From Panonychus citri (lineage: Eukaryota; Arthropoda; Arachnida; Trombidiformes; Tetranychidae): a stretch of DNA of 64,000 nt. The stretch is taken from NCBI RefSeq assembly GCF_014898815.1, contig NW_026515548.1, forward strand, positions 1,160,501 through 1,224,500, read 5' to 3'. Under the pieces are notes generated by a model, which was given only the letters and a program-made list of their open reading frames with translations, did no database searches and had not been told where the DNA came from. Both the position numbers and the translations under genes were made by a program. Shown in pieces: positions 1-13,200 of the stretch (positions are counted from its first letter, which is position 1; each line of letters opens with the position of its first letter).

Positions 1-548
1 AATAGCGATGGTAACAAAGTTTCATTAATTTTCTTCCAACAATTTATAAATTGATGTTTCTTTTTGTTTCTGTTAACCAAATCAAAGATGATGACATACA
101 AAAAAATGCGACTTTATCATCATAGACAATTGAAAGAAAAGTGAACAAAAAAATCAGCTGATTAATTGGAAATGTTGATGATTGATTATGAAAGAAGCAT
201 TAAAATAATTGATTAACTCTAATCGATGTTAATTATTATCCAATTGTGATTGTTGATTGTTACTTTCTTCTCGCTGATTGTTGGGCTTAATTGTATTAAC
301 GGTTGTGGGAGTTGTTTAATTGTTGATATGATAACAAATATTGGGAAGATTAAGGATTAAATGAAAAGGTGAAAAAATTAGAGCAGAAAAATGAAAGCAA
401 ATCTAATCCCGTTTGGTTTTTTCTTCATGTTAATTGTTTAACTAAATTGCTTTTTTAAATTGTCAAGTTAAAAGGGTTGATTGGTTATCCAGTTAATCGG
501 GTTAATTATTTGATGTGGTTTAATTTGTTTGTTAATCAACGATTCTAA
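1..548. other. 3' flank of the spectraplakin gene
   Basis: AT-rich sequence downstream of the minus-strand stop codon at 549-551, with many TTAATTG/CAATTAA words. It probably contains the 3' UTR. I see no clear AATAAA on the minus strand and no gene. Confidence 0.5.
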
Positions 549-1234
549 TTAATGCCATCTCGGTCTTGTATCGATTCGTAGTTTCTTTTCCTGGCTACTA
601 CTTGCTCGGCTTGGACATCGGTCATCTTTGGCTAGTAATTTGATTGTCGAAGGGAAAATTAAAGTTAATTGTTATTAGAATTTAACTTGAGCTTTGGTTG
701 TGTGTTAATTGTTTCAAATTTACCAATAAATGTTAATCGACTTTGAGGTCGAGATGAAGAAACTGCATCACCGGAAATACTATCGTCATCCATTGGGTAC
801 TCATCGTCGTCATCAGCTGATTGACACATTGGCACACTTCGTTCAGTTTTCTCTCGAATCTGTGGCCAAATTTAGAGAGTTAATTAGCTTGATTGAGTTA
901 ATTGTGAATTTTTTTAAACACTTACATTGGTTATTGGCCCAAGAAATGAGCTGTTGCCAAAATAAGGCGATCGACTTTGAAAAGAAGCCATTCCTTGGCT
1001 AACACCATCGGCTAGTGGTTCTCGAAGCTCAACATTTGTCCGACCTTTGGCTAATTATATTTAAAGAATTGGAAACAATTAACTATGGAAATTAGCAATT
1101 AGATGGTTAGGTTTACCTCTACATGGATCATTTTTCAGGAGAAACTCAGTCAATGAAATCCAACCGCCGCCGACTCGAACCATAATATCACTTCTCAAGA
1201 TTCGAACCAATCTTTGTTTATGTGACTCACCAAA
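549..1234 (-). CDS. shot: Four small 3' exons completing the GAS2 domain and tail of the spectraplakin
   Basis: These exons are too short to appear as long ORFs; I read them from splice sites and homology. The large exon ends at 1298 (CAG|gtaatt, phase 0). Exon 2 (1234-1117) encodes 39 codons starting FGESHKQRLVRIL and ending FLLKNDPCR, the conserved microtubule-binding GAS2 core. Exon 3 (1050-926) starts after TAG and gives KGRTNVELREPLADG, the usual end of GAS2. Exon 4 (859-724) is acidic (DDDDEYPMDDD). Exon 5 (631-549) ends in IDTRPRWH and TAA. Phases 0, 1, 0, 1 match on both sides of each intron, and exon lengths agree with the codon counts (118, 125, 136 and 83 bp). The tail after GAS2 is about 100 residues and shows no clear SxIP EB1-binding motif. 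Confidence 0.9.
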
Positions 1235-4200
1235 CTAAATTTTCGATATTTAAATCAGTTAATTAGATTGAAAATTAACAATTTTCTATTCAATTACCTG
1301 ATATTTTTTATCCTCAACCTGATGGACCCGATATTTAGATGAACAGGTACATTTAGCTGATTGTTTTCTCATCTCACTAACAATTATCTCAATCTCGGAG
1401 GGATCTTTCAGTTTGTCCATCCACTCCTTGTTATCGATGAATCCGTCGTTGTTGCGGTCAAAAATGGCCGCTACTCTTTGAAGTTCACTTCGATTACCTG
1501 GGAATTTGTGTCTCATAAAACCTTCGATAAACTCATCGTATGTGACCTTATTATCGCGATTATCATCTAATTTACGATAAAAGTCCATCAGTCGAGCTGA
1601 TCTATTGTCCAACCAATCAATGAATCGACGTCGCCAAGAGTCAAAATCAAAGTCACGAAGTTTTTCAAGTTCAAGGTAAAAGTTCATCTTACTTCGTAGA
1701 CGAATGAGTCGATCTCTAGTTCGAGAAGTTAAACCTCGCCATCGAGTAAGTATATCGATCACTTTAGGATCACCAATCTGATCTAACGGCAGATCACTTG
1801 ACGATTTACTATAATTACTATTGACACTCTCATGACCAGTTCGTCGTCTTTTACCAACCGGTTCTTTACGATTCTCTTCGGCCAATTTGTCCAGTTCATT
1901 TTCTTTAGCGTTAACGGTCGCCCGATATGTTTCCATTTCGTCGATTAGCTCTTGAATTGGTTCGATCTCATTTGGAATTGACTTGCTATCTAAAAGATCA
2001 TATTCGGTTTCTCGAGTTGTCAACCAGGCCGAAAGTTCAGCCAAATACGCTGACCTTTTGACCATCTCATCGAGTTTACTTCTTAATTCGGACTCTTTCT
2101 TGACCAACGATCGAGCCACATCGTCCCAGGTCGACTCAATTATCTCAATGTAATGATGGATTGCGAAATGTGCATCAGGGTGACAATCAGTTAATACCTG
2201 ATTAGAACTAGAAATGATCTCATCCCGATCGGCGACAGTTGAGCCCATTTTCTCAATATAATCGTTGATCTCATCGATATACAGACGGAGTGTAACCTCA
2301 TCAGCACCGGTGGTTGATTTATACTTTCCCATTGAGGTTTCGATTTCAATCAACCAATTGAGCATCTTGTTAGCCTGTGATTTTAATTGTTCAGCCGATT
2401 GTAGGTATTCACGAAGTCGAATCTCTTTTTCTTGACTCGAAAGGTTCAACTCATCCCATAGGGTTGAAAGGGAAGCGTATTCAGTTAATATCGTCTCAGA
2501 ATCTATACAATCGGGAGTCAAAAGGTCAACCAGTTCATCGACACAATCTTTAAGTACAATCATTGAATCATTTTTAAGTGCTAATTGTTTGGTGAAGTTA
2601 TTGTGATCTTTAATTAATCGTTGGATAGTTTCAGGGTCACCTTGTAGTCTATCAAATGATATTACAGCTTCAGCGAGCCAATCCTTCAATTGCTTGACCA
2701 GTTTCTTGTATCGATCCAGAGCATTTGAAATTTTCTCGGTCTTTCGAAGTGTCTCTTGGACATTTTTATGATCGTTCGTCCAACGAGTTCGAAGTGTATC
2801 AATTAGATTACGAAAAGCATCATTATCACTTTTAGGACTTTTATCACGAAGACTTCGACCCAATCGGCAAACAGAATCAAGGTGACCAGACTTGTGGTCA
2901 AATTCTCGATTCAGTTCCCTCAAGGCTCCAATGGTCACACTAATATTTGAACAATTGACCTGTTCGTTTGCCGATACAATCGTTTCTGTCCCTGATAACC
3001 AGTTAATTAGCCCATTCCATTTATCGATAAACTCTTTTGCCGATTTTAAATTCCTCTCCAATGTGCAATACCGTTTGGTCACTTTAGAGGTCAGTTTATT
3101 GTATCGAGAACGGATTGAGATCAGCATTTCCTTTTCTCGTCTTGGACCTCGTCTTTCCAGGTCACTTAGAACATCCCGTTTAGATGTTATTGAAGTTTGA
3201 CAATCACTTGTTTCCTTTAATTGTTTCTCAATAGTATCAACCAGGTAAGATGATTCCTCCATTGAATCAACGATTGATTCAATCGTTTTCAGCCAATCGG
3301 CAAACTCATGTAAAGTGGCCTCGACATCTTGAGCTTCTCTTAGTGAACTGTCAATCTTTTGATATCTTTCATTTAAATTGGACAATAAATTTACTCGTCG
3401 AGAGTCAATTGATTCAATTGTGGATAAAAAGTTCTTATATGTAACTTGGAAAATGGATAAACATGATTTCTCCGCTTCGATTGTATTTTCTAAATCCTGA
3501 ATTTCTGATGAAAACGAATTGACCTCACCCTGTAGCTCAGTTGTTTCCTCTTTCTGTTTGGTCAAAGTGACCGAATCTCTGGTCACTATCGTTGGTAACT
3601 TATGACTGGTCTCAACAAGTCGATTCAAAGTTCGTTCAACTGAATCAATTTTCCGATGAATTTTATCAACTGACCTTTTGGTTCCTAATAAAAGAGAATA
3701 TCGAGTTTCAATGGACAATCTTAGACTAGACACTCGATTAGAAAGACTTTCGATTCGGTTTAATGGTTCGACTTTCACTATTGATTGGGTTTCGGTTGAT
3801 TGTCCAACAGTCTCGAATTGTTTAGCTAAGTCCAAACCAATTGTTCGAGCTCGATCAACTTTTCTTTCCAAAGATTTAACCGATTCAAGTAGTGATTTGA
3901 TTCGGTCAATTGAACGGGTCTCGAATGTCGGTGACTCCATCAGGCCACTGGCGTTTGTTTTACTGTTTGTTGCCTCGTAATCACAGGTAATCTCATCGAT
4001 GAAACAATCAAGCGATCGAAGTGAATCAAGTAACCCTTTCAATCGAGATCGACGTTCTTCTGTGTCTTTAGCGATACTTTTCCACCTTTCGATCAGGCCA
4101 TTTATCTCCTCTCGTGATTCTTTCACTCCAACGTTGAAGGAATCGAGAGTGATCTGATTGATCTTGTCGTATTCCGCTGATTTACCGTTCATTTCAAAAG

Positions 4201-7200
4201 CAATCGCTTCAATTGCCTTTAATTGAACTTCGAGTGACCCTTGGTCATAAGTCAAATCAGCGACATTGGAAACTTCAACGTCCAATTCATCCAACCAATT
4301 AGATATTATCATCAATTGTGATTTGATTGTTACAAATGATTTCAATGCACTTTCCAATCTAGAGACTCGACAATCAATTTCCTTTGACAACTCGTTCCAA
4401 GTTAATTGGACTGATTCAACTCGACCAGAGACTCGACTTATTTCTTGGACTGCCGATGCTCCAGTGGCCAGAGAACTCGCAGCTTCTAGTAGGCCAGTTC
4501 CCATGGATTCCAATGATCGTAGATCAGCTTCCCGTCGGTCAAACTCTGATCTTAATCGTTCAATTTGATTGAGCTCATTTTTCAGCTCAGATTCATCGGT
4601 TGAAACTCTTAACTCTGTTTCTAGTTCAGTTGAAACTTTCGATAGCCACTCGTTCAAAGTGGCCTCACACTCCTCAAAGTCTCTCAATTTTGTCAGGTAT
4701 TGATTGACTGAATCAATTTCATTTGATAATTCAACTGATTTCCTTTCAATTGAATTAAATTTAGTTCTTACTTCATCAGCTTTTGACTGATCACCAACCA
4801 ATTGATATAAATGATCAGTGATCACCTCACATTCAGCTAGTGTTGATTTGGAAAGAGTTAATTGTCCATTGATTGTGTCTAATCGTTTACACTTTTCACC
4901 GACTTTCACATCGGACATTTTCAAATCATCAAGTTCGGAAATCAAACAATCAATATCATTCTCTAATGATGACAATTTACCACCAAATGATTCGATAAAA
5001 GAATCCAAGCTTTTAACACTTTTCTCCTTCTCGGTTAACAATGATTCACATTTACGCCATTGGATCAACAGTTTGCTGGTCAATCGGTCAATTTGTTGAT
5101 ATTCATTACAATTAGGATCCATTCGAGTGGACAAAAGTTTACCTGAAGAAATGAAAGCCTGACGATTGACCAATTGATTCTTAAATTCAGTTCGTATGGA
5201 CGACAATTTATTCCGTTGAGCAGATATTAACTTCAAATCGTTACCAATTGGACCTAAATTGTTCATTCGTGACTCAATCGTCTCAAGCCAACTCGATAAA
5301 CTTGAATAGTTTGATTGAAATTTCTCGTTCTCTTTGATTATATCGAGTCGTTGGCTAATTTCATCAACAATTTCCGACCAGTTTTCATCTCCTGAATCAG
5401 AATCAAGGTTAGATAAATTCTCACCGACAATCAGATCAGCTGTTATTGTTTCGGTTGTTAAATCATCAGCTCGAATTGTCTCAATCGTTGTTCGAGTAGT
5501 TCGTCCATCACAATCACTGGAATCGATTTCACCAATAAGCTCATCTTCGTGGTCTTCATTTTCTGTATCTTCTTCATCATCATCGTCATCAATAAATGCG
5601 ATCTCAGTTACATTATGTTCCTCATCTTCACCTGATTCATCTGATATTTTATTCTCATTACCTGTTGATTGACTTTCCATCATTGTAAATTGTTTATTCA
5701 ATTGCGATGATTCATTTCTCGCTTTAACCAACAATTCGGGTTCCAAAGTGACAGCTACTTGATTACTTCGCGATTGAGTTATTTTGATCACTTTTCGAGC
5801 CATCAAACTGCTCGTTTTAACCTTGTCGTTAAGTGTAACGTACTTGCGTTCCAATGCTTGAGCCAGTGACAGTTTAGGTTCACGATCACTGGCCAGATAG
5901 TTACCGTTAGAATCGATAAGGCCACGTTCAAATGCGAGGTTAAAATTAGTTGGTCGTGTGAAGGGTCGACTTGGATCTACAACCTCTCCCGAAGAAGGAT
6001 TGATAATCTTTAATCGGCAACAATCACGAAGGTTAATTTGATGGTCACTTCCTGGTACGGTGAAATTTCCCGTTTCCATATTGAGGTAACCCTTTTCAGC
6101 GGCATCGGACACTGTCCATCCATCGAGTGGAATGATCAATGTTTTTTCGTAGACCTCATTTTCTGCCGTTGTTTCCTTGGTAATTAAATTGTCACTACTT
6201 TTCTCCGTTGATCTGATTACCCGATCTCTGGATGGACTTCGTAAAATTGACCCTTTAACTGGACTTGACGATCTACTTGATATTAGTTTAACGGGTTCGA
6301 TGATTGTAACATCTTTAGGTTTAATTGTTCGAGAGGAAATTGTCTCTCTAGTTATTGAAATTCGAGAAGGTGATGGGTCACTTTTCCGTCCACGGCCAAG
6401 ATCAAGTGAAACCTGAGGTCTTTGAGATGTTCGGGAAGGTGAAACTTTCGTTGGTGAAGGTGAACCGTTTGTCCCCGTGTTTGTGTTTACTTGTGAATGT
6501 GATTTTCGAGGTGTAGGTGTTGGTGGTGATGCCGAAGTTGATTGTTTGGGACTTTCTTTATTCTTAATTGTACTTTCGCCAGACTCTTTTTGGACAGTTT
6601 TATCGGCAGTTACAGTTGACGGCTGATTAGAAGCTAATTGTGAGGTTGATCGGAATGATAAGCTACTACTACTTCGACTATGATGCTGAGCGTCACCAAT
6701 TCGTGATGACGATAAACTTTGAAGACGTGGAGATGTTGATGGTGGATAAGATGATAGAACCCATGAACTTTCAAAGGTTGTTTGACTTCGACGGATGGGC
6801 AGTGGTGATCGAGATTGTCGATAGATAAGATCATTTGCCGAAGGTGATCTTATATTAACACTGATCTGTAAGGAGCTTGAGGTGCGTCGAATGGCAGGAT
6901 TAATACCAGTGATTAGGGAAGATGTCGAAAGGGATGTCCCATTAATCGGATCCCGTGAGCCTTTAGGCAGTGTGTTGAATCGATTGGGTGAGGTCGATTT
7001 ACATCGATAATAAATTGATCCATTTTTCGTCTCTAATGGTTGACTTGATGGTCGCTGGTAACGGTCAGTTGATGATGGAGATGGACTTGATCGCGATTCT
7101 CTGCCGGTGATTCGTCCCAAATTTGTCCCCTCGTTCGAACCTCGATTAGAACCATTTACCCGTGTTATGTGGATCGAAGTGTGTTTGGTTATCGATTTAC

Positions 7201-7273
7201 CGTCCGGACTTCGGTAAATTACACTCTTGCTTCGAGTCTCATTGAATTTACCACTCGATTGTCCTTCGTCGGC
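549..7273 (-). CDS. shot: Spectraplakin (short stop/MACF1/dystonin family), C-terminal half, five exons
   Basis: A cytolinker that joins actin and intermediate-type networks to microtubules. Visible exons, in gene order: about 7273-1298, 1234-1117, 1050-926, 859-724 and 631-549 (TAA 551-549). All junctions are GT/AG and keep frame; introns are 63-92 bp. Residues below count from position 7120. Ser/Arg-rich head 1-320; plakin-type repeat about 325-430; Asp/Glu-rich linker about 500-540; about eleven spectrin repeats 580-1830; EF-hand loops DDNRDNKVTYDE and DRNNDGFIDNKE about 1850-1905; GAS2 from about 1925 into the small exons (QRLVRILRSDIMVRVGGGW). The frame is open to 7297, but the first in-frame ATG is near residue 347, so an upstream exon must supply the start. 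The acceptor AG at 7275-7274 is only a guess. CH and plakin domains are not seen. Family assignment is secure; the 5' end is not. Confidence 0.93.
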
Positions 7274-7297
7274 CTTTTGTTTCCAATGGTGTTTGTT

Positions 7298-10200
7298 TTA
7301 AATAATCAACAATGAGAAAAACAACAAAATAATAGAGTTAATTAACTGATCAGTTTTTTTAATTGTCCTCAATTTTTACATTTCAATAGAAACGAGTGTT
7401 AATCAACAATTGAACATTGATTGAGACAATGCAATTGATAATAATGGTGAAAGATAATCATCTTCATATGGTTAACCTTGTCTCGTTTTAAATTTATCTC
7501 AAATGGATAAAACAATTAACAACATGATTAACTAAAAGTGTTTAATTATTATTACCAAAGGTTAAATATTGTTAATCAACTGGTTAACTTGATTAAGGTT
7601 AATTCATTTTCTATGTTATCTTGATTGTGTTAAAATGTGTCAATAGTTGGTGAAAAGTGATAACTTTTTGTTTTAATTATTACAATTAAAATGGTCAACA
7701 GTTTGTTGATTATCTTGTTGATTTGATTAGTCTGATATCAAACAATTAAAAGTGAATCAGCAACAAATTAAGACAAACCCCGGAAATTTGATTGCTACTC
7801 AAACTGACCCATAAACATATTTAATTTTGATTCATTTAGTCAGGGTAACAATTAACAATATTAAATATTCACCTTAATTGTAACCCTATCAGTTACAATT
7901 TAAATTGTATTAAATCAACATTGTTTGAAGAAATTAAGTAATTCAATAGTTAAGAGATAAACTAATTACAATTAGATTGAAATTGTTTTATAATATTAAC
8001 CAATTAATTGTTGTTTTAACAATAAGTTGATCAAATTTACGATCACAATTAACTCGTAATTGTTAATTTTTAATTACCAATGATTGATGTTAACAAGATT
8101 TCCTCAGATTTGGCAGTTTAATTGTAATTAATGATTTGTTGATTTTTGATTATGTCAACTGATTAACGCCAAATATTATCAATACAATAAAGTAAAACCC
8201 AATTAAATCAATTATTTCTTGATTCTCACCTAATTGTTAATATAAATTGATTTTGTTTTACTAATATATTACAGTTAATCATGATTCTAGGCACAATCTA
8301 TTTAATCATCACAATCATGCTGATTCATTTCCCAAAGTTAATTAATTAATCAACACAGTGACATACATTTCTAATGGTTAATTGATAAATCAAAGTGTTA
8401 GAAGCAAAATAATTTGTCCAACTGATTAAAACTTTTCATATTCATGACAATTAACTAATTGTATCTGATTGATCAAAACAATTGTCCATAATTTTAACAT
8501 GAAAACCTAAATAATCATTTAGATGAGCAGCAATTAAATTATTATCACAGTGAAAGGTTAAATTTGATAAATTGAATATTGAATTAGTATTTTTAATTGT
8601 TTAGGTTAATTGTTATCAGAATTGTAAAAATAATCAATCACTAACCATTGATTGTTTATAGTTGACTTTTCATGGACAATTAAAATTGAACAATTTGATG
8701 AATTGATTGAGATTAACTCGGTAACACTTAGCAATTGATTTAATTGTGATTAACAAAGATAATCATTTGTATCCACATAATTGATTGTTGACAAAATGGT
8801 TGTTGTTGTTGTTGTTGATGATGATGATGATGAAGATGACATGATGAGATGAGAGCAACAAAAGATGAAGATAAGGACAAATATACAACCACACACACGA
8901 ACACAATTAACTAACACAAAAGGGTAACAATTAAAGTTTAATGATAAATCACCATGAATGAAATGAAATGAATGATGAGATGATTAAGATTGAAATAATA
9001 ACATGAAAATAAAAGGCACAGGGAGTGAAATCAGTGTGATGATGATGATGGAAGACAAGAAAAAGTGAGTGAGTGAGACAAACAAATTGGACAAAACTTT
9101 TTCTCTTTCTATGTCAAAGAGTTATCATCAATCCTCTAATATATCATCATTATCATCATCTTGAAAAAAAAGGGTACAAATGATGATGAAGATGAAGATG
9201 ATGATGATGATGATAATGATGACGATGATTAGACCGTCACTTTTACCTGGTCCCTTTAATTTGATGATGATAAAAATAAACAAAACCAGGCCATTGTTTT
9301 GCTGGCTACTTGATGATACACACAAGGAGTGGATGATAAAAGGCACCAGAAAGAACCCACCTCAAAGCACCTTCATTCATCCCCTCTCATCATTTATCTT
9401 CCTCATCATCATCTTCATTCACCGTTGGTAAAATGATAATGGTTACAACTTTTTTTCTTCTTCAATTTAATTCTAGGTTTAAATTGGAAGGAGGTTCGTT
9501 TGGTTTCAGCATCATCATCATTTCCATTATTCTGGTGATGATGATGATGATGTTTGGAGGAGGGAAGGAGGAGTGATGAGGATGATAAATAATCACGATT
9601 GAAGCGAACTCAATAGTTGATTAAAAAGTTTTTTCTTCTGAAGGGAAACAAATGATGAAATAAACGAAAAGGTAATTAGATAGAATGAAGAAAAGTATCA
9701 AGTTCTAATTCATCCTACACATGTTTTCGAATTTCTCTCTCTCTCTCTCTCTCTCTCTGCCCCACCCTGAAGGATGATAAGATGATGAGGATGATGAATG
9801 TAAACGATGTGTTAAGGTGCTAATCACTCATTAAGTTGTTTTCTATTGTTCTTACCTGTTATTGATTCATTTTTTTTTCTCCAAGAAAAAACTTTTTCTC
9901 TTATTCTTTGTTTCTGATTATCATAAATAATGTTAATTGTTAACGATTGTTTTTTCATTACAATTTAAATTTAAACCTTTTGTTAATTACGAGTAAATTG
10001 TTGCGCTTAATCATTATAATTATATTCCAATGCTATGATAATGATCTAGTCAATGGTCAGCAAACTTTTGGTCAATGATTTGTTAAAATTTCACTTTGAT
10101 TGTTGATTAATTCATTGAGTAATTTATATATACATTTACAATTTATTGTTAATTTCAATTTAATTTAGAAAAAATTTAAATTGTATATATTTAATTGTGG

Positions 10201-13200
10201 TGAAATTAATTACGAATAATTTTATTATCATTATTAATTACCAGCGTTGATTGATAAGATTTTAATTTATTTGATTATTACAAATTGTATGTTGAATGAA
10301 ATTTTGTATTTTGTAATTGTAAATATTTAATTGGTTATCGGTTAATGAATTAAAGTGTATAGAAATTAATTATTATCGGATTTTAATTAATAACAATGAT
10401 CAATACGATAAACCAATCAGTTTGATGGATTAAATTTTCATGATTATTGGTAAACAATTGGGAACAACAATCAATTGATAATAAGCAGACTTCCTGTTAT
10501 AATACAATGATGAATTGATTGTAAAGGACAACGATTATAATTGTTACATAATTAGAGGTAAAATTAAGCCAAAACAATTGAGAAAATATCGAAATCAAGT
10601 TTAAATTTAATCGATACAAAATCTAAAGTTAAGGTTATTTTCAAGAGATTGGAACACTCAGTAAACAATAGATAACAATAAGGTGTAAACAATGAAGATG
10701 TTCACCAGGTGATGATGAAGAAGATGATGATGATGATGATAAAATACAAGGTACAGAATTTAAGAAATGATAAGAAGATGAGGAAGAGCGTGAGCAAGTA
10801 AAATACTACAACGATTATAAGACCAGCCATGCGAATCGTCAAGGTCAATGTTGTGACAAAATATTTCGATGATCATAATGATGATGATCACCAAGGACAT
10901 GGATAGAAATTCAGAATTCATGAGTAAATAGTGAGAGAGAAGAAAATGAATTAGAAACGAAACTGATGGAAACAATTGAATTCGAAACTTTGGAAAATAA
11001 TATCATTTCCTTTTCGATTTTGTTATTTTTTTTTCTTTTATTGGAACGAAATTTATTCCTCAGCCAATATTGATCATCTTCTTCAGATATTATCGTCCAT
11101 GAATCTATTACCATGATGATGAGAAAAAAAATTGTCCAAACAATTGGAATCGTAACTGATTAGCAAATCAAGAGACAAAAGAAAAACCTTGGAACTTTTT
11201 TTTTCGAACTTCAATTCAATAGTCTTTAACATCCGTTTGGGTTTTTTTCTTTGTATTGATTTCATTCATTGACCATTCGGGTGTGTCACTAATCATCCTC
11301 ATCCTCATCATCTCCTATCATTTGCATCATTTGCATCATTGTTTTGATGATCGAGTAACCAAACAAAAAGATGAGAAAATTTTTCCATAACAAATAATCA
11401 TCATGATTAGTTGATTGTTGCCATTGATTAATCCTCTCTTTCTCTCTCGCTTTTACCTGTTTCATACTTAATCATGATTCCATGATTAACTTAATTGCTT
11501 ATTTATCACTATGATTAACGGTATTAAGTATCATCATCCGATCATGATGATGATGGTCAACGATTTATAATCAATCAGTTTTGTAGATTCAATCTTTTAA
11601 ATCAGTAATTTGATATTCAATTTAATGTATATTAATTAATGAATTTGAAATAAAACTGATGACACTGATGATAAAACATTAGTTAATTACTATTACTGAT
11701 GATAATTAGTTAATTGTTGGTGTTGGGTAAACCCGTTCCTTGTGAGAATTGACATCAACAATGATTAAGTTAAATTGTTTATCATCAACGTTAATTGTTA
11801 TGCTTTAGATTGCAAGTTGACACTTTTTTTTGTTTCTGTCTCTTGATTGTTGAATACTTAATTAAAGTTAATCATGAAAAAGTAAAAGTGATTTAAAAAC
11901 CTACATTTAAACGTTATTATTATTATTATCACAATTAAAGTTTCTGTTCCCGGAAGCATTTCATCATCACAATTAACATTATCATGTTAATTACATTGGT
12001 TAACTGATGTTTATCAATATCTAGGACAATTAAAATGTAATATTAACAGTGACAGTGATTAGCAATTTAATTTTTCTTGTAATAAACAATCAAACGTCCA
12101 GAATGATTAAGCAATTTGATTATGTTATTGTTAATCAATTCCCAATAATCAGGTAACTAGGATTTTGTAATAATCTAATTTTCAAACAATTGGAAAATTT
12201 TTTTTTCACTTTTTTTTTCAATGTAATTAAATTTAATTTACTTTACTTACAATCAAGGAAATCGCTATTAGTATGATTAGTATTCTGGATTAATAATTAA
12301 TCTTGATTGTTAATGTGGGCGATGGTCACGCTTATTAATTTATTGATTAACTGCTAATTGTGATCAGTATAAATTTAAATCATGTTGTTTGCTTGTTAAC
12401 TGTTTACTTTGATTCACTTTTTTGATAATGACAACAATCAAAATTCATTATTATTATTAAACAATCAGCTTTAATAATCACAATCATCCACCTTTATCAA
12501 ATAGCAGCAATTTAAAGGTCACCAATCAACGGAAATTTAAATTGTTGAAAAATAAAGGGAAATGATTTAAATAACAATTAACTTCAACAAGGTATTCAAG
12601 TTGTTTGTATTTGCTTGATTGTTGTAGTTTAATTTGATTTGATTTTTTTTGCTGGTTAAATAATATTTACTTTTATTATTATCTAAATTAGTTAATCCTT
12701 GTATCAACAATTTAAGTATCAACAATTGAAATTAAGGCCCAACAATTAAATCCATTGATTAGCATTTATTGATTTCCATTTGCAAACAATTTAATCACAA
12801 TTGTATCTCTGATCAATTGTTCATTGTAACTCTTGATTGTAACATGATGAAGATAATTAAATATTTGATTATAATTTACAAACAATCAGTTAATTGACTT
12901 TCTGGTTATATTAAAATTACCAATCACAATTAACAGAGACTTTAATTGTTCACTTGATTGTTGACCATTTGGATTTGGTTTTCTTGAGAGTTGGAAAATT
13001 TTGTCCATTCAGATTTGATTAATTGAAATTAATTGTCCACACAGTTAATTGTTAATTGTTAAATTTAATATGGGATAATATTATGATGATTCTTGGTGCT
13101 TTTTTTAATCACAATTAACTTTACATATTTAACTCGTTAGGAAAGTTAATCAGAATACAATTAGAATTGTTTGATTCGTGTTGGTTAAAAAACTTTTCCC

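Noticed and set aside
730..1002. 90-codon + strand ORF
   Set aside because: Antisense to spectraplakin exons 3 and 4, whose reading frames and splice sites fit the GAS2 tail.
1361..6834. Many ORFs of 60-112 codons on + (and one on -) overlapping the spectraplakin exon
   Set aside because: They lie in other frames of the long coding exon, which has clear spectrin, EF-hand and GAS2 homology.
7118..7120. TTG at the start of the long spectraplakin frame taken as the initiation codon
   Set aside because: It is not ATG, the frame stays open upstream to 7297, and an internal exon start by splicing is more likely.
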